Assembly: GCF_900497805.2 (NCBI RefSeq)
Contig: NW_020954608.1
Coordinates: 17,735,004 to 17,799,003, forward strand
Direction of reading: 5' to 3'
From: Vombatus ursinus
Lineage: Eukaryota; Chordata; Mammalia; Diprotodontia; Vombatidae
DNA length: 64,000 bases
The notes under the pieces are model-generated. The model had not been told where the DNA came from and did not search any database. It saw nothing but the letters and a program-made list of their open reading frames with translations. Below are positions 54,455 through 64,000 of this stretch, piece after piece. Numbering within the stretch: the stretch's first letter is position 1; each line of letters starts with the position of its first letter. Made by a program: the position numbers and the translations under genes.

Positions 54455-54960
54455 CACACCTCCTCCTTGAAACTACCAACCTTTGGTTTTCTGTGATGCT
54501 GAATTCTCATGGCAATCCTCATGTCTCTGAAGAATCTTTTTCTGATTTTGTGGGTCCTCAACCCCTTCCTTTGGCCCTTAAATATGATGAGCATCCTCTA
54601 ACACTGTCTTAGTTCATTTTCTCTTCTTCAATTACTATCTCTAGGCAAATAACTCAGATCTCTTTCCTTGTCTTCTCCCTAGAGTTTCAATGCTACATTT
54701 CCAATTACTTGGTAAAGATGTCCACAAGAACATCAAACTCAACATGTCCAAAACAGAACTCAACCCCTCAACCTGTTACCATCCCTCTGTTACCATCATC
54801 TTCTTGGTCATATATGCTTGGCATCATCTTTGGAGTAATCTTTGAATCTTCCATTTCTTTCATCTCTCATATCCAAAATATTGGATTTTATTAGCCCTAT
54901 CTATTCTACTTTGGCAATATGTATTATATTTGTTCCCTCCTTTCCAATCTTACTGCACTT
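54455..54960 (+). mobile_element. L2 ORF2 fragment, plus
   Basis: 'catcaaactcaacatgtcca' and 'aaacagaactcaacccctca' (54732-54772) with 'catcatctttggagtaatct' are L2 ORF2. The parts before 54690 are assigned by continuity only. Confidence 0.6.
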
Positions 54961-55027
54961 CTCACTTAAAGTTTTGTAAGAATACACAAACTGGTCCTCC
55001 AATTGGCCTAGTCTACTCCTTTTATAA

Positions 55028-55142
55028 TAATAGTAACATAGGGCTTCAGGAGAAGGACTTTGAAGGTCTTCATGTAGCCACCCCCTCATTTTACAGGCAA
55101 ACTGACTTGTCCAAGGTCACATGGGTAGTTATTAGACCTATC
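55028..55142 (-). mobile_element. MIR3/Ther-2 fragment, minus
   Basis: 'gggcttcaggagaaggactt', 'cctcattttacaggcaaact' and 'gacttgtccaaggtcacatg'. Confidence 0.6.
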
Positions 55143-55164
55143 CTTCCCTGTTTCTGTCAAGGGC

Positions 55165-55378
55165 AACACCATACCCCATCTAAGTAACATGTAGAGGACC
55201 TTGGTTCAAACCCTGGCTCTGTAAGTTACTGCTTCTATGACTTCGGACAAGTTCTTTAACTTCTCTCATTCTCAGATTTCTCATCTGTAGAATAAGGAGG
55301 CTGAATTAGATAGTTTCTAAGGTCCCTTTCAGATCTATAATCTATGCTCTAGATCTACAATTCTATGATCCCTCTGAT
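55165..55378 (+). mobile_element. MIR3/Ther-2 SINE, plus
   Basis: 'ttggttcaaaccctggctct', 'atgacttcggacaagttctt', 'tttctcatctgtagaataag' and the L3-like tail 'aaggtccctttcagatctat' with 'acaattctatgatccc'. Confidence 0.7.
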
Positions 55379-55495
55379 TACACTGCTCCTCTCTCAGAAA
55401 TTGTTAGTAATTCCCCATTGTCTCCCAGGTTGTTTTATATTCCTGGTTGGTTATGGCATACAAGGCCCTCTATAGTTTAGTTTCAACATAGCTTT
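55379..55495 (+). mobile_element. L2 fragment, plus
   Basis: 'aattccccattgtctcccag' and 'catacaaggccctctatagt' resemble the L2 'ctccctattgcctccagg ... aaagcccttcataacct' region. Confidence 0.45.
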
Positions 55496-55499
55496 CCAG

Positions 55500-55905
55500 A
55501 ATTATATGAATTTCTTTTATTATTATGAAGAAGATATTCTATGCCCTAGGTATAGAAAGTTAATGAGGGAAGTGTCCTAATTAAACTGATGAGTTAACAA
55601 GGAGGTGAACTTTTGTTTGGGACTTTGAATCTCACTTATAAAGAGTTTGGACATGCCCATTTGTCTACCTATTCACAACTGAAAGGAGATGAACTGATTG
55701 GTTCAGCTATTGTGACTTGGATCTTCACTTTTTGTTGGGTCTGCAAAGGCAAATAGACCCCTCTCTATCCCATTTTTCTCTTGCTTCTTCTTATTTTTTA
55801 TATTTGGAATAGACTCTGTCATACACTTCCATTTGCAATTGTTAAAGCATCTCCCTGCCTTGGAGGACCATTTCCTATTAACTACAACTGGTCTTTCTGG
55901 TCTTG
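55500..55905. other. Unassigned insertion between L2 fragments
   Basis: About 400 bp with no recognised family separates L2-like blocks. Open frames on both strands (55703-56045) have no recognised domain. Confidence 0.4.
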
Positions 55906-56335
55906 CAGGATACTTACTGGCCTGCTTGCTGGTGCTCATTCAAGGCATTCAATCTCTTGCCTCCATGTCTTTGCACTGGCTGTACTCCATTCCTATAATT
56001 AACTCCCTCCTCTCTTCCATCTCCCAGACTCCTAAGTTATCTTGAAGGATCAGCTTATGGACCACTATATAAGACTTTTCCTGATGCCTCCTACCCCTAC
56101 CCCTGACCTTCCCCTCAAACCCATCCTAGAACCTTAGCCTAAAAAAATCACCTAGAATTCGTTTTGCATACATATCTTTATGTGTACATGTTCTCTCCTC
56201 AGCTAGAAAGTCACCTTGAGAGCAGCAACCATTTTCACTTTTGTCTTTGCAATTTCCATTAAGCCTGTCAAATAGTAGGCCTTAAGAAACAAAACCTACA
56301 AGCTTAATAAATGTCTGTTCATTGGTTGATGCATC
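55906..56335 (+). mobile_element. L2 3' UTR, plus
   Basis: 'tgtctttgcactggctgtac', 'gaaggatcagcttatggacc', 'cttgagagcagcaaccattt' and 'cttaataaatgtctgttcat'. Confidence 0.65.
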
Positions 56336-56339
56336 CCTA

Positions 56340-56560
56340 GTGCTAGTTGTCTTTCTTCTAAAATTTCTCATAGTGGTTTGCTTGTACCTTCCCATAGAGT
56401 TTATTTCACTTTTCTTTGTATAATAGTCATTTTTATACACATCTTTCCTTCTCTATCCCTTTCTCCCAATCTGACTATAAGCTCCTTTAAAACAGACACT
56501 GTGTCACATCCATATTTGGATCCCCAGTGCCTTGCAGGTTGTAGGTTATACTGAACTGAA
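56340..56560 (+). mobile_element. Second L2 3' end, plus
   Basis: 'ctgactataagctcctttaa', 'cacatccatatttggatccc' and 'agtgccttgcaggttgtagg'. Confidence 0.6.
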
Positions 56561-57019
56561 AATGGTTATTCAAAAAAAGTCTCAAAAACCACCTAAAAAA
56601 ACCTGAAATGTTGAAAAGATTTTAAAATATATTAAGCACAAGTTAAACAGAGATTTTTATACTCAATTATTATTCAGAAGCCTCATTTAATTAGGATGCA
56701 TTTCTCTTGGTCATTCTGTTTCTATTCTAAATGAAAATAATAATTCACTGATTCATGCAACTCATTTTGCTCTGTCTGCCAAAAAAAAAGTTATGCTTGT
56801 AACACTCAGGATTGGAATAGTCCTGCATTTTTCCCCTAGCTTCAAAAGTGTGATAATTGTTCTGACTTTCATGTAGGACAGCCTGAGAAAATACACACCC
56901 AACTTCTGTGGTCTTGCACCTTTTTCTCTAATTTAATTGGCAATTCTGTGAGAAGGAACTCAAATTTATTTCACCTTTACTGTTAGCTTCTGGGAATACC
57001 AACTTTCACTGGTTATAGC
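56561..57019. other. Unassigned sequence
   Basis: AT-rich; no family recognised. Confidence 0.4.
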
Positions 57020-57275
57020 ACTTTAAAAAAAAAACAAAACTTTTCAAAGCACTTTTACAGACCTTACTTCATTTGATCCTTACAACAGTTCTGTGAAGTC
57101 TATATGGCAAGCATTATCACTTCCCCCCTTTTTTTGGACCAATGAGGAAACTAAGCCATAGCAAATGTAACTTGCTTCCTTAAATTCATACAGCTAATTA
57201 GTAGCAGAGTTGGCTCTAAAACTGTGTTCTGACTCTTAACTCCATACTCTTTTCACTAGACCACATGATTCCTCT
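57020..57275 (-). mobile_element. MIR (Ther-1), minus
   Basis: 'cttttcaaagcacttttaca', 'tttgatccttacaacagttc', 'accaatgaggaaactaagcc' and 'actcttttcactagaccaca'. Confidence 0.75.
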
Positions 57276-58370
57276 GAGGGATGCAGGAATGTTTTTCTAC
57301 CAAGTTTCCTACTGCAGCAGAAAAATTGGTGGTACATCTTAAAGAAAACATATCTTTAAAAAAAAACTCCCAGATCTTTACTACCATAGAAATCATTAAA
57401 TAAAGATTTTTTTCTCTTGCCAAACCTAGAGATTTTTCAATGAGGTCAATTTTCGGAGTGGGTTAGAGAAAAAAGAGGGAAGGGGCATACTGCTTCTGCA
57501 TCTGACTACTGATTTCTGTTGCTATGCTTGCCTCTTCAACAGCATTTTTCTACTCCACCATATATGTCCCTTTATAGGCATCACTACAGTAAAGGAATTC
57601 ACCTCAATAAGGTTTAAGGGGATAAGATGGATTGATGGAATCAATCACCTGTTCTACCTGTCAGTACATTCCTCAAGCTCTCAGATGAATTTCCTTTGAA
57701 CCTGTGATCTTATGGTGTCACCCCTTCGACAGAAACAGACATTTCTGGGGATGGGTGACAGCCACCACATCAATGTAGACAAGATGTTGCCTCTCTTCCT
57801 TGGTACTCAGCCTTGGTAATTCTGTTAAAAAAGAATAGTGCAATAAAGGTTAAGACATGGACTTTACATTAGATGTCTGGTTAATCATCATTTCACTTTG
57901 CAAATTATATATGTCGTATGCTTAGACACTGAATAATCTCACATACTAATATTCTGCGCCTTGACGTGTGAGTTTATCTATGCAGTAATCTGGGACTCTT
58001 CCTTCAACAGCATCCCCATGATATTTAGGAACATCATTCCTAAAAAATATATATGTGTACATACATATATTTTTAAAAAATATCCCTTGTTATCCCCTCA
58101 TCTATATAGCAGCTAGCACAATTGTTGATGTTTTATAAATGTTTGTTATAAATATGTTAATATCATTATTAGAGCTAATAATAACACTAATGATAGTAAT
58201 GTTATTGTTGCTTTTGGCATGTCTTCTACCCTCTTCCCTCCCTCAGTCCTTCTGTTACAGCTCCTGCTGAGCTGATAAACAGAAATGCGTCACTTTTACT
58301 GCTTAACCAGGGAGTTGCAATGAGAGAAAAAGAATTGAGCCAGCAGGGAGGAAAAATACACCAAAAACTT
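57276..58370. other. Unassigned sequence
   Basis: About 1.1 kb. 58080-58145 faintly resembles an L2 end ('gcagctagcacaattgttga ... tttataaatgttt'). (TA)n-rich short tract near 58045-58075. Confidence 0.4.
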
Positions 58371-58375
58371 GTTAT

Positions 58376-58460
58376 TAGATATACACATATGCATATGCAT
58401 GCATGGATATGTGTACATGCATATATATGTGTGTTATATATACATATGAATATGTGGTAC
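58376..58460. repeat. (ATGC/ACATAT)n degenerate microsatellite
   Basis: 'cacatatgcatatgcatgca' and 'tgtacatgcatatatatgtg' form a degenerate alternating purine-pyrimidine tract. Confidence 0.8.
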
Positions 58461-59240
58461 ATGTTTAGAGCTAATATATCGAATAAACAAATAAATATGA
58501 CCTTTAAAAACAGACCCCTTCACCAGAAAGTTAGACTTGGCTGCAAACTCTAGGCCAGGCAGGTAACTAGAGAAATTATATTGTATCTGACTACTTGGAC
58601 TGATGTTCAGAAATTCTGAAATTCAATACTAGGCAGAAAAATTATTTTTGTTTGTTTTATTATTTAAGACAAGAAAAAAATTGAAAATATATATTCTTAT
58701 TATTCATCCTAAATAAAAAGGGTAAGAGATTTTTCAGAAGTGTGAAAACAAAAGGCAAACTGATACAAATGTAACATAAATCTCTAATTTTTTCCAATGC
58801 ATTAAAAATAATATCAATTTTGGAATGAGTCAGAAGAATATAGGCACCATAGTCTGAAGACCTGACCTCTCACCTTGGACTTGAACGGCTTTTACCCAGT
58901 GTCCTACTTATTACTGCATTCAGTTTAGCTTATTCTTCACTATCCCTCTAGTCTTATTCTTTATTATCAGTTTGCCTTTCCTCCGCACATAACTTATTTA
59001 TGTGGTTTTACTCATTTGATCACAGTTGCTTTAAGGAATGCATAAAAATGTTGACATCTGTTTACAATTTGACATGCTGTTTTTATATGTCTGTTTGTTT
59101 ACCATGTCTAAAATTAGTCTATTGAACTTGGTTGTTACCAAAAACACAGTCAAATTTGTATTTTCTGTGCTAACACAAGGAAAAGGATAAATTAAAGCAA
59201 TAACAATAATCAGATCACGTAAGACACACTCTTCCAACTA
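58461..59240. other. Unassigned sequence
   Basis: No recognised repeat or exon. Confidence 0.4.
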
Positions 59241-59249
59241 TTATCCCAT

Positions 59250-59810
59250 TGCTCTCCTACTCTTCATGGCTAATATCATTAAATGGGCAGTCTATTCATT
59301 TTACCTGCATTTCCTCAATGCTTTCATTCATAAAAGCCTATTGGACTTCTCTTCCCATTGGGGCTAGAATTTGGTGTATGAATCCAGTGTTCTCTTTGGT
59401 TTACAATTATCTTGCATCTGCATCTGACACTTGATAACACTCTTTTTAATACTCTTTCCACCCTGCATTTCTGAGACATTCTACCTTGATAAGAAATACT
59501 TTTTGACAGTACTCCCTCTGTTTGCAGTTTCCCTCTATCCCTTCACGTTCTCCAAAGAGTCCTACATCTTTTGGTACTCTCTGTTAGATACATCCTTCCT
59601 CATGTGATCTTATTGTGTAATTTCAACTCTCATCTGTATGCAGGTGGTCTTCAGTTCTATATCTCTAGTACTTATCTTTCATTTTCCATCCAGTCTTTCT
59701 TCTACTTTCAGTTGCCTGCACAGTACCTCCATTTGGATGTTTCACCAACACCTGAATTTTAAGTGCTAAAAACTGAGCTTATTACATCTATATGCCCTCA
59801 TTTGTATTAA
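59250..59810 (+). mobile_element. L2 ORF2 reverse transcriptase fragment, plus
   Basis: 'cctcatgtgatcttattgtg', 'aatttcaactctcatctgta' and 'tgcaggtggtcttcagttct' correspond to the L2 RT region (family 'tcaactatcatctctatgc', which spells the YADD-type motif). 'cctgcacagtacctccattt' continues it. Confidence 0.65.
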
Positions 59811-60719
59811 GACAAGGATGAAAGTGGATTTAGTTAACTATATTCAGGTTCATGCCTAACCCACTGGAAAAACTCCACCCCTCTTCCTATCCCAAGTGAC
59901 CTCAACAGAGTTTAATTACATAGGTACGGCATTACTCCTCCATTAGAAATGGCTCTGTAATGATGTGGAGGCCTGGTTCTAGTTAAGACAAGGGGAAAGC
60001 TCATCTACCAGAGCCCAGGAGCACTCAGGGGTAAAATACAGTTGATTCTAGAGGGAGGAGTTTAAAGAGGATGATTAGCTTTTTACTGGTATCAAAAAGA
60101 AAAGGATAAAAGCCAGATGTATTAAACACTTAATTTCAACTGGACACCAGTCCTTCTTTCCCAAACCAGGTCACCTATACTCTTTGTCTCCTGGCAAACC
60201 AAAACTCAGGAGCTGAAACTCAAACTTTTACTATGTCTACAAGCCAAGCCCCTAGATTAATTTAAGGAATGAAGTTAGGGTGTTCAGAGCCAGATGTCCT
60301 TCAAGATAGCTCTGCTCCCTGCTCCACTGGCAGTCTGTATCAAAAGCTCACTCTTCCTATAGGTGATCCTGAATTCACCAGCTCCTAGCTGCTTCATTCA
60401 TCACTCTTTCTGCTCTTGACAGGGGGCCTTGATATTAAAGTTTGTTATAAAAAAAAATAATTCAGGGGAAAAGGAAGGCCGCTTACATACTTGGTAACCA
60501 TTGCAATCACATCTGGTTTCCTCCTTGAAAAGCTCACATAGTTCCAGTCATCTCTTCGCCATGCTGTCTTCACAATAGCCATCTCAAGCCCACAAAAGCC
60601 TTGCACTCTGTCTCTGAGTCCCTGAGCTCTGATAGGTTACCTTTCTCTGTATCTTGGCTGGAACCAGGCCTCCATATCACTTCCCAGCCATTTCCAAGCC
60701 ATATTTCTATATACGTACC
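59811..60719. other. Unassigned sequence, G+C-richer
   Basis: About 0.9 kb. 'aaaggataaaagccagatgt' at 60103 is TATA-like and an old LTR is conceivable, but ends and family are not recognisable. Confidence 0.3.
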
Positions 60720-60865
60720 CCAACCTTTTCTAATTCCCCATTATGTGTTACGTCTTAACCCCTCCACCATCAAAATGTAAGCTCCTTGAAGGCTGACTGT
60801 CCTGCTTGCTTGCATTTATACCCTCAGCACTTAGCACAATACCTGGCATATCTTCTGTCCCCCAA
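60720..60865 (+). mobile_element. L2 3' end, plus
   Basis: 'caaaatgtaagctccttgaa', 'tatttgt'-like 'gcatttataccctcagcact' and 'tagcacaatacctggca'. Confidence 0.65.
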
Positions 60866-61114
60866 CTGTTTTCTTGGCCCTAAACCTACTTCTGCTCACA
60901 TCTGGCACTGTAAGAATGGGGTGGGGGGTTCCTGACTAAAGAAAAAAGCTATGTCTGGATAAAGGAATTATCAGATGATACATATCTGGAAGGGATATCT
61001 AGCTTGTTGGCTGACTGAATTGGCATTCAAAAAGATTGCAAAAAGTTTAAAACAATTAGGCAAATCTGATTTAGTCTACACTTGGGTTAAATATTCTATT
61101 ACACAAATATAGGA

Positions 61115-61152
61115 TGTGAGACATGAATGAATGAATGAATAAATGAATGAAA
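61115..61152. repeat. (GAAT)n microsatellite
   Basis: 'atgaatgaatgaatgaataa' repeated units. Confidence 0.9.
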
Positions 61153-61159
61153 AAAATAG

Positions 61160-61276
61160 TTGTTAAGAAGTTAATATTTACAAACATTGTGATAACCTCT
61201 AGGGATAAAAATATAAAAGCAAAGGCAGTCCCTGTCTTTAAGAAACTACATTCTAATAAGGAAAGAAAATACACAT
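61160..61276 (-). mobile_element. L2 3' end, minus, interrupted by the mini-L1
   Basis: 'gcagtccctgtctttaagaa' and 'actacattctaataaggaaa' are reversed L2 3' UTR. The mini-L1 interrupts it at 61277-61295. Confidence 0.65.
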
Positions 61277-61295
61277 AAGAAAGTAGTAGCCAGGG

Positions 61296-61610
61296 CAGAG
61301 CCCAGATAGTGAAGTAAAAGCAGTGATTTGCTTGAGCTCCCCCCCAAACCCCTCCAAATACTTGTAAAAAATGTCTCTAAACAAATTCTAAAGCAGCAAA
61401 ACCCACAAAAAGACAGAGTGAAACAAATTTCCAGCTCCAGCAAACCTGGATGGTTGATTGGAAAGGTATATTGAGCCGGGCTGGGAGAGGAACGCATGCT
61501 ATCTTGGGGTGGGGGGGAGGGACGAGATGGGGGGAAAATTTGGAACTCAAAATCTTGTGGAAGTGAATGTTGAAAACTAAAAATAAATAAATTAATTTTT
61601 AAAAAGTACA
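61296..61610 (+). mobile_element. Mini-L1: L1 5' UTR joined to L1 3' UTR
   Basis: 61296-61480 is the beginning of a marsupial L1 5' UTR ('gaagtaaaagcagtgatttg', 'cttgagctcccccccaaacc', 'acagagtgaaacaaatttcc'). From about 61490 it is L1 3' UTR ('ctatcttggggtgggggg', 'atttggaactcaaaatcttg', 'agtgaatgttgaaaactaaa') ending 'ttaatttttaaaaag'. ORF1 and ORF2 are absent. Perfect 19-bp flanks 'aagaaagtagtagccaggg' at 61277-61295 and 61611-61629 show that this 315-bp form inserted as a unit, probably recently. It has no coding capacity; movement would depend on full-length L1. Confidence 0.9.
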
Positions 61611-61900
61611 AAGAAAGTAGTAGCCAGGGACTGTCACTATGGTATGAAAAGTAACAAGCAACTATAAGCAGGGCCTTTGGGGAGTAGGTTGACATACCCC
61701 TTCCAGGTGCCATGATAGAGTTTATTTGATCATGATTCTGGAACTGACAAAAGGATGGCCATGAAGTAGGATTAAAGCCTAGGCCTGCTAATTTAGGCAG
61801 CAGAATCCCAGAGTGGAAGTTCCAGAGGTGAAAGTTTCAAAACCTTCAAGAGAGTTCTTTGGTCTGGTCATATAAAGGAAGATGGGTGATTTAATGGTCT
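61611..61900 (-). mobile_element. Possible L2 continuation, minus
   Basis: 'ctataagcagggcctttggg' and 'agtaggttgacatacccctt' may continue the L2 begun at 61160. Weak. Confidence 0.3.
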
Positions 61901-62014
61901 GTAAGGTTAGTATGAATCAATAGCATGACATGGTAACCAAGAAAGAAAAACCTATCAATGTAGCCAGTGTTAGACTCCTTTAATAGAATTATTGAGTCCT
62001 GAAGGAGGGTGATG

Positions 62015-62335
62015 GTAGTACCTCCCATTTGGAATGTCATCTTCTGATCCCCCTACCAATCCATTTCTTCACCTTCAAAACCTACTCAAAACTATCTTCT
62101 CTCAGAAGTCTTCTCAACTCAGCTTCATAGAATTGATCTTGATCTTTCCTTTGCACTTTGTTTCAGTTGGTGTTGTGTTAGTTTGAACTTGCTATATTGA
62201 TCTTAAAGTATTTTATCACTTTGTGTCTTTAATTCCTCACTTAGAGGGTAAGTTTCACAAAGGGATGAATTATAGTCACTATTTTTTTTTAAATATCCCT
62301 CACTGTAGTGTTATACGCGTGAAGTGTTGTTCAAG
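62015..62335 (+). mobile_element. L2 3' UTR, plus
   Basis: 'catttggaatgtcatcttct', 'accttcaaaacctactcaaa', 'agaagtcttctcaactcagc' and 'ttagagggtaagtttcacaa' follow the L2 3' order. Confidence 0.6.
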
Positions 62336-62389
62336 CATTGAGACTAAATAACTTTGAAATACAATTGGAGACATATATAAAAATATCTG

Positions 62390-62475
62390 GGGTTAGATAT
62401 AAATACAGATGTAGATGTAGACGTAGAAGTAGATATAGATGTATATGTAAATGTAGATACAGATATTTAGCCTAG
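62390..62475. repeat. (GATGTA)n degenerate hexamer array
   Basis: 'cagatgtagatgtagacgta' and following GATATA/GATGTA variants repeat with a 6-bp period. Confidence 0.85.
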
Positions 62476-63598
62476 TATAGGAAAAAGAACCCTCTTCCAG
62501 TAATCAAGAGAACTCTTTCTAGTCTTAGCTCTGCCACCTCCTTGCTAACTCAGAATAATTAAGTCTACTATCTGTAAAATGAGGATAATATTTTTATCTT
62601 AATTTTAAAAGGCTAACAGGGAAGTAAAAAATCTTTTTTATTTAGTTTTCCATAAACTATTGTGCAGGTAGATAAAAGAACCGTTGGGGGTTGTTTTTGT
62701 TGGAATTATTTATTTATTTATTTATTTTGGTAATTGAATGAATATTAAGATGGAAGCTCAAATTCTGTACACTCACTGAAAGCTTCTTTAGAACAAACAC
62801 AGTAGCAGATAGAACTAAAGAAAAAATATGTATCTTGTCCTTTTCCTACATGATTGTCATTTCATCTTCATATTTTAATATTTTTCATTCCATGCAGTTT
62901 AGAGATTATGATTGATTTGGTAATTTCTATTTAAAATGTTCTATTTTAAAAATTATTAAAATTTTCATGTATCAGTGACTGTAGACAATAGTATTGTCCA
63001 TAGTAATGGTCTGTTTACTGCTCAGTTTATTTGATGAATATTCAGGGATATATTGGGGTTCATATTGATTGTATGGGGGATTTGTTGGGTTAGTTCACCT
63101 CTAGTTTTTTTTTGTAGCTATCTGATTAAGTCTTTCTGGTTATAAAGCAGATGCAGAATTAATTGTATAATCTCTACTGAATCGTAAATCTAGATGCCTT
63201 AAAGCTTACCTCTGTACATAATTTCTAGAGGTGATGACTGGATACTGAATCATTAGCATAAATACTCTCCATTTATATAAATTAATTTACATGACTCAAG
63301 CATTTGTGGACCATTTTTTATTCACATATTTTTCATTGAGTTCATGTATATGTCACCCAATCAGGATCTTTTGATTTCATGTTTTTATCTTAGCTCATTT
63401 ATGGGTAACCCACCTTGGGCTTTATTCTATGAATTCAGTGACATATAATGGTCATCTGCCTTCATTATTGCTTTGTGAAGTGAGGTATGTGTGTTTTAAA
63501 AATGAGTCTTTAAATTTTTTATTTGTTCATGATGTACTCTATCTATCAATCCTCTGCCCCACTTTTTTTTTTTTGATGAGCAAGTATTAATCTGTCTT
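62476..63598. other. Unassigned AT-rich sequence
   Basis: Contains (TTTA)n at 62708-62728. No family or exon recognised over about 1.1 kb. Confidence 0.4.
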
Positions 63599-63599
63599 T

Positions 63600-64000
63600 A
63601 GCTGCTGTGATGTGTGTGACAGGACGACTTCACTGTAAGTTTCTTCTCACCTACAACATGGGAAAGCTCTCCCAAAAAGAAGTTACAGCTGCCCCCAAGG
63701 ATATGATTGACCCTTGTCCCTAGGTTTCCTGATTATCTAAAGGCATAAAAAGGCCCAGCCATGTGGAATCTGGACCCATTGGACCTGGTGGACTTATGAA
63801 ATCCATTTGAGTCACCTTATCTGGCCCTGCTAACAGGGGTATGCTAGAGTGGGCTTAAGCTGGTTAGAGATCTGATTGTTAAATTTTCAGTCTGAGCATT
63901 TTTGCCTTGGAAAGAGGCAAACACTACAAACCGGACTTAATTCATTGTTTTGTTGTTATCCAGACTTGAGAAAATGATGAAGAAAATGTTAATAAGGCAA
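63600..64000. other. Possible LTR-like segment, running off the window
   Basis: A TATA-like 'aggcataaaaaggcccagcc' at 63740 follows a moderately G+C-rich stretch, a layout seen in LTR promoters. No primer site, polypurine tract or partner LTR is visible, so family and age are undetermined. Confidence 0.2.

Noticed and set aside
61246-61713. 155-codon open frame on the minus strand
   Set aside because: It runs antisense through the mini-L1 5' and 3' UTRs and adjoining L2, with no recognisable domain. The L1 orientation and target duplications explain the sequence.

Overview
This window looks like anonymous, AT-rich intergenic or intronic DNA from a marsupial. The main clue is the dense population of CORE-SINEs whose heads read like 'ggggcagctaggtggcac'. 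Some of these SINEs end in an RTE/BovB-like tail and others in a plain A tail. They sit beside very abundant LINE2 (L2), MIR/Ther-1, MIR3/Ther-2 and CR1/L3 copies, and beside L1s with marsupial-style 5' and 3' UTRs. The A-tailed SINE type resembles those of Australian marsupials, but the sequence alone does not fix the species. I recognise no intact host protein-coding gene and no RNA gene. Almost every longer open frame comes from a LINE, an antisense LINE strand or a microsatellite. One very short candidate terminal exon on the minus strand (20630-20689) is offered at low confidence.

Layout. 0-4 kb: MIR/CORE-SINE copies, one L2 end and one member of an unclassified repeat family. 4.25-9.16 kb: a four-level nest. 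A minus-strand RTE-clade LINE holds a CORE-SINE. That SINE holds a second, different LINE with a twin-priming inversion, which in turn holds a hAT MITE. 9-19 kb: mostly unassigned, with microsatellites, L1 3' fragments, SINEs and a MIR split by CR1/L3. 19-24 kb: two L2 ends, the candidate exon, SINEs and the second member of the unclassified family. 24.3-29.7 kb: two L1 ORF2/3'UTR fragments and an L2. 30-36 kb: L2-rich, with the longest L2 (endonuclease domain at about 33.9-34.1 kb) preceded by four degenerate 61-67 bp tandem units. 36.9-38.4 kb: an L2 split by an L1 5'UTR/ORF1 fragment. 39.88 kb: a 10-N gap inside a (GA)n run. 40.7-42.6 kb and 44.3-46.1 kb: repeat-poor by eye. 43.2-44.3 kb: a CR1/L3 reverse transcriptase fragment split by two SINEs. 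46-57 kb: MIR, SINE and L2 in quick succession, including a target site used twice (50.3-50.8 kb) and a 70-bp hAT MITE in an L2. 59-62.3 kb: L2 fragments and a 315-bp 'mini-L1' joining a 5'UTR to a 3'UTR between perfect 19-bp target duplications. The last 400 bp has a weak LTR-like look.

The window is best read as a record of several retrotransposition systems. L1 appears to have moved the A-tailed SINE. An RTE-type LINE appears to have moved the SINE with the same kind of head but a BovB-like tail. L2 pairs with MIR and CR1/L3 with Ther-2. The most interesting observations are the nest at 4-9 kb, the mini-L1 at 61.3 kb, the reused target site at 50.3 kb, and the paired SINE classes. All repeat calls rest on remembered consensus features read by eye, so boundaries are approximate except where target-site duplications fix them.
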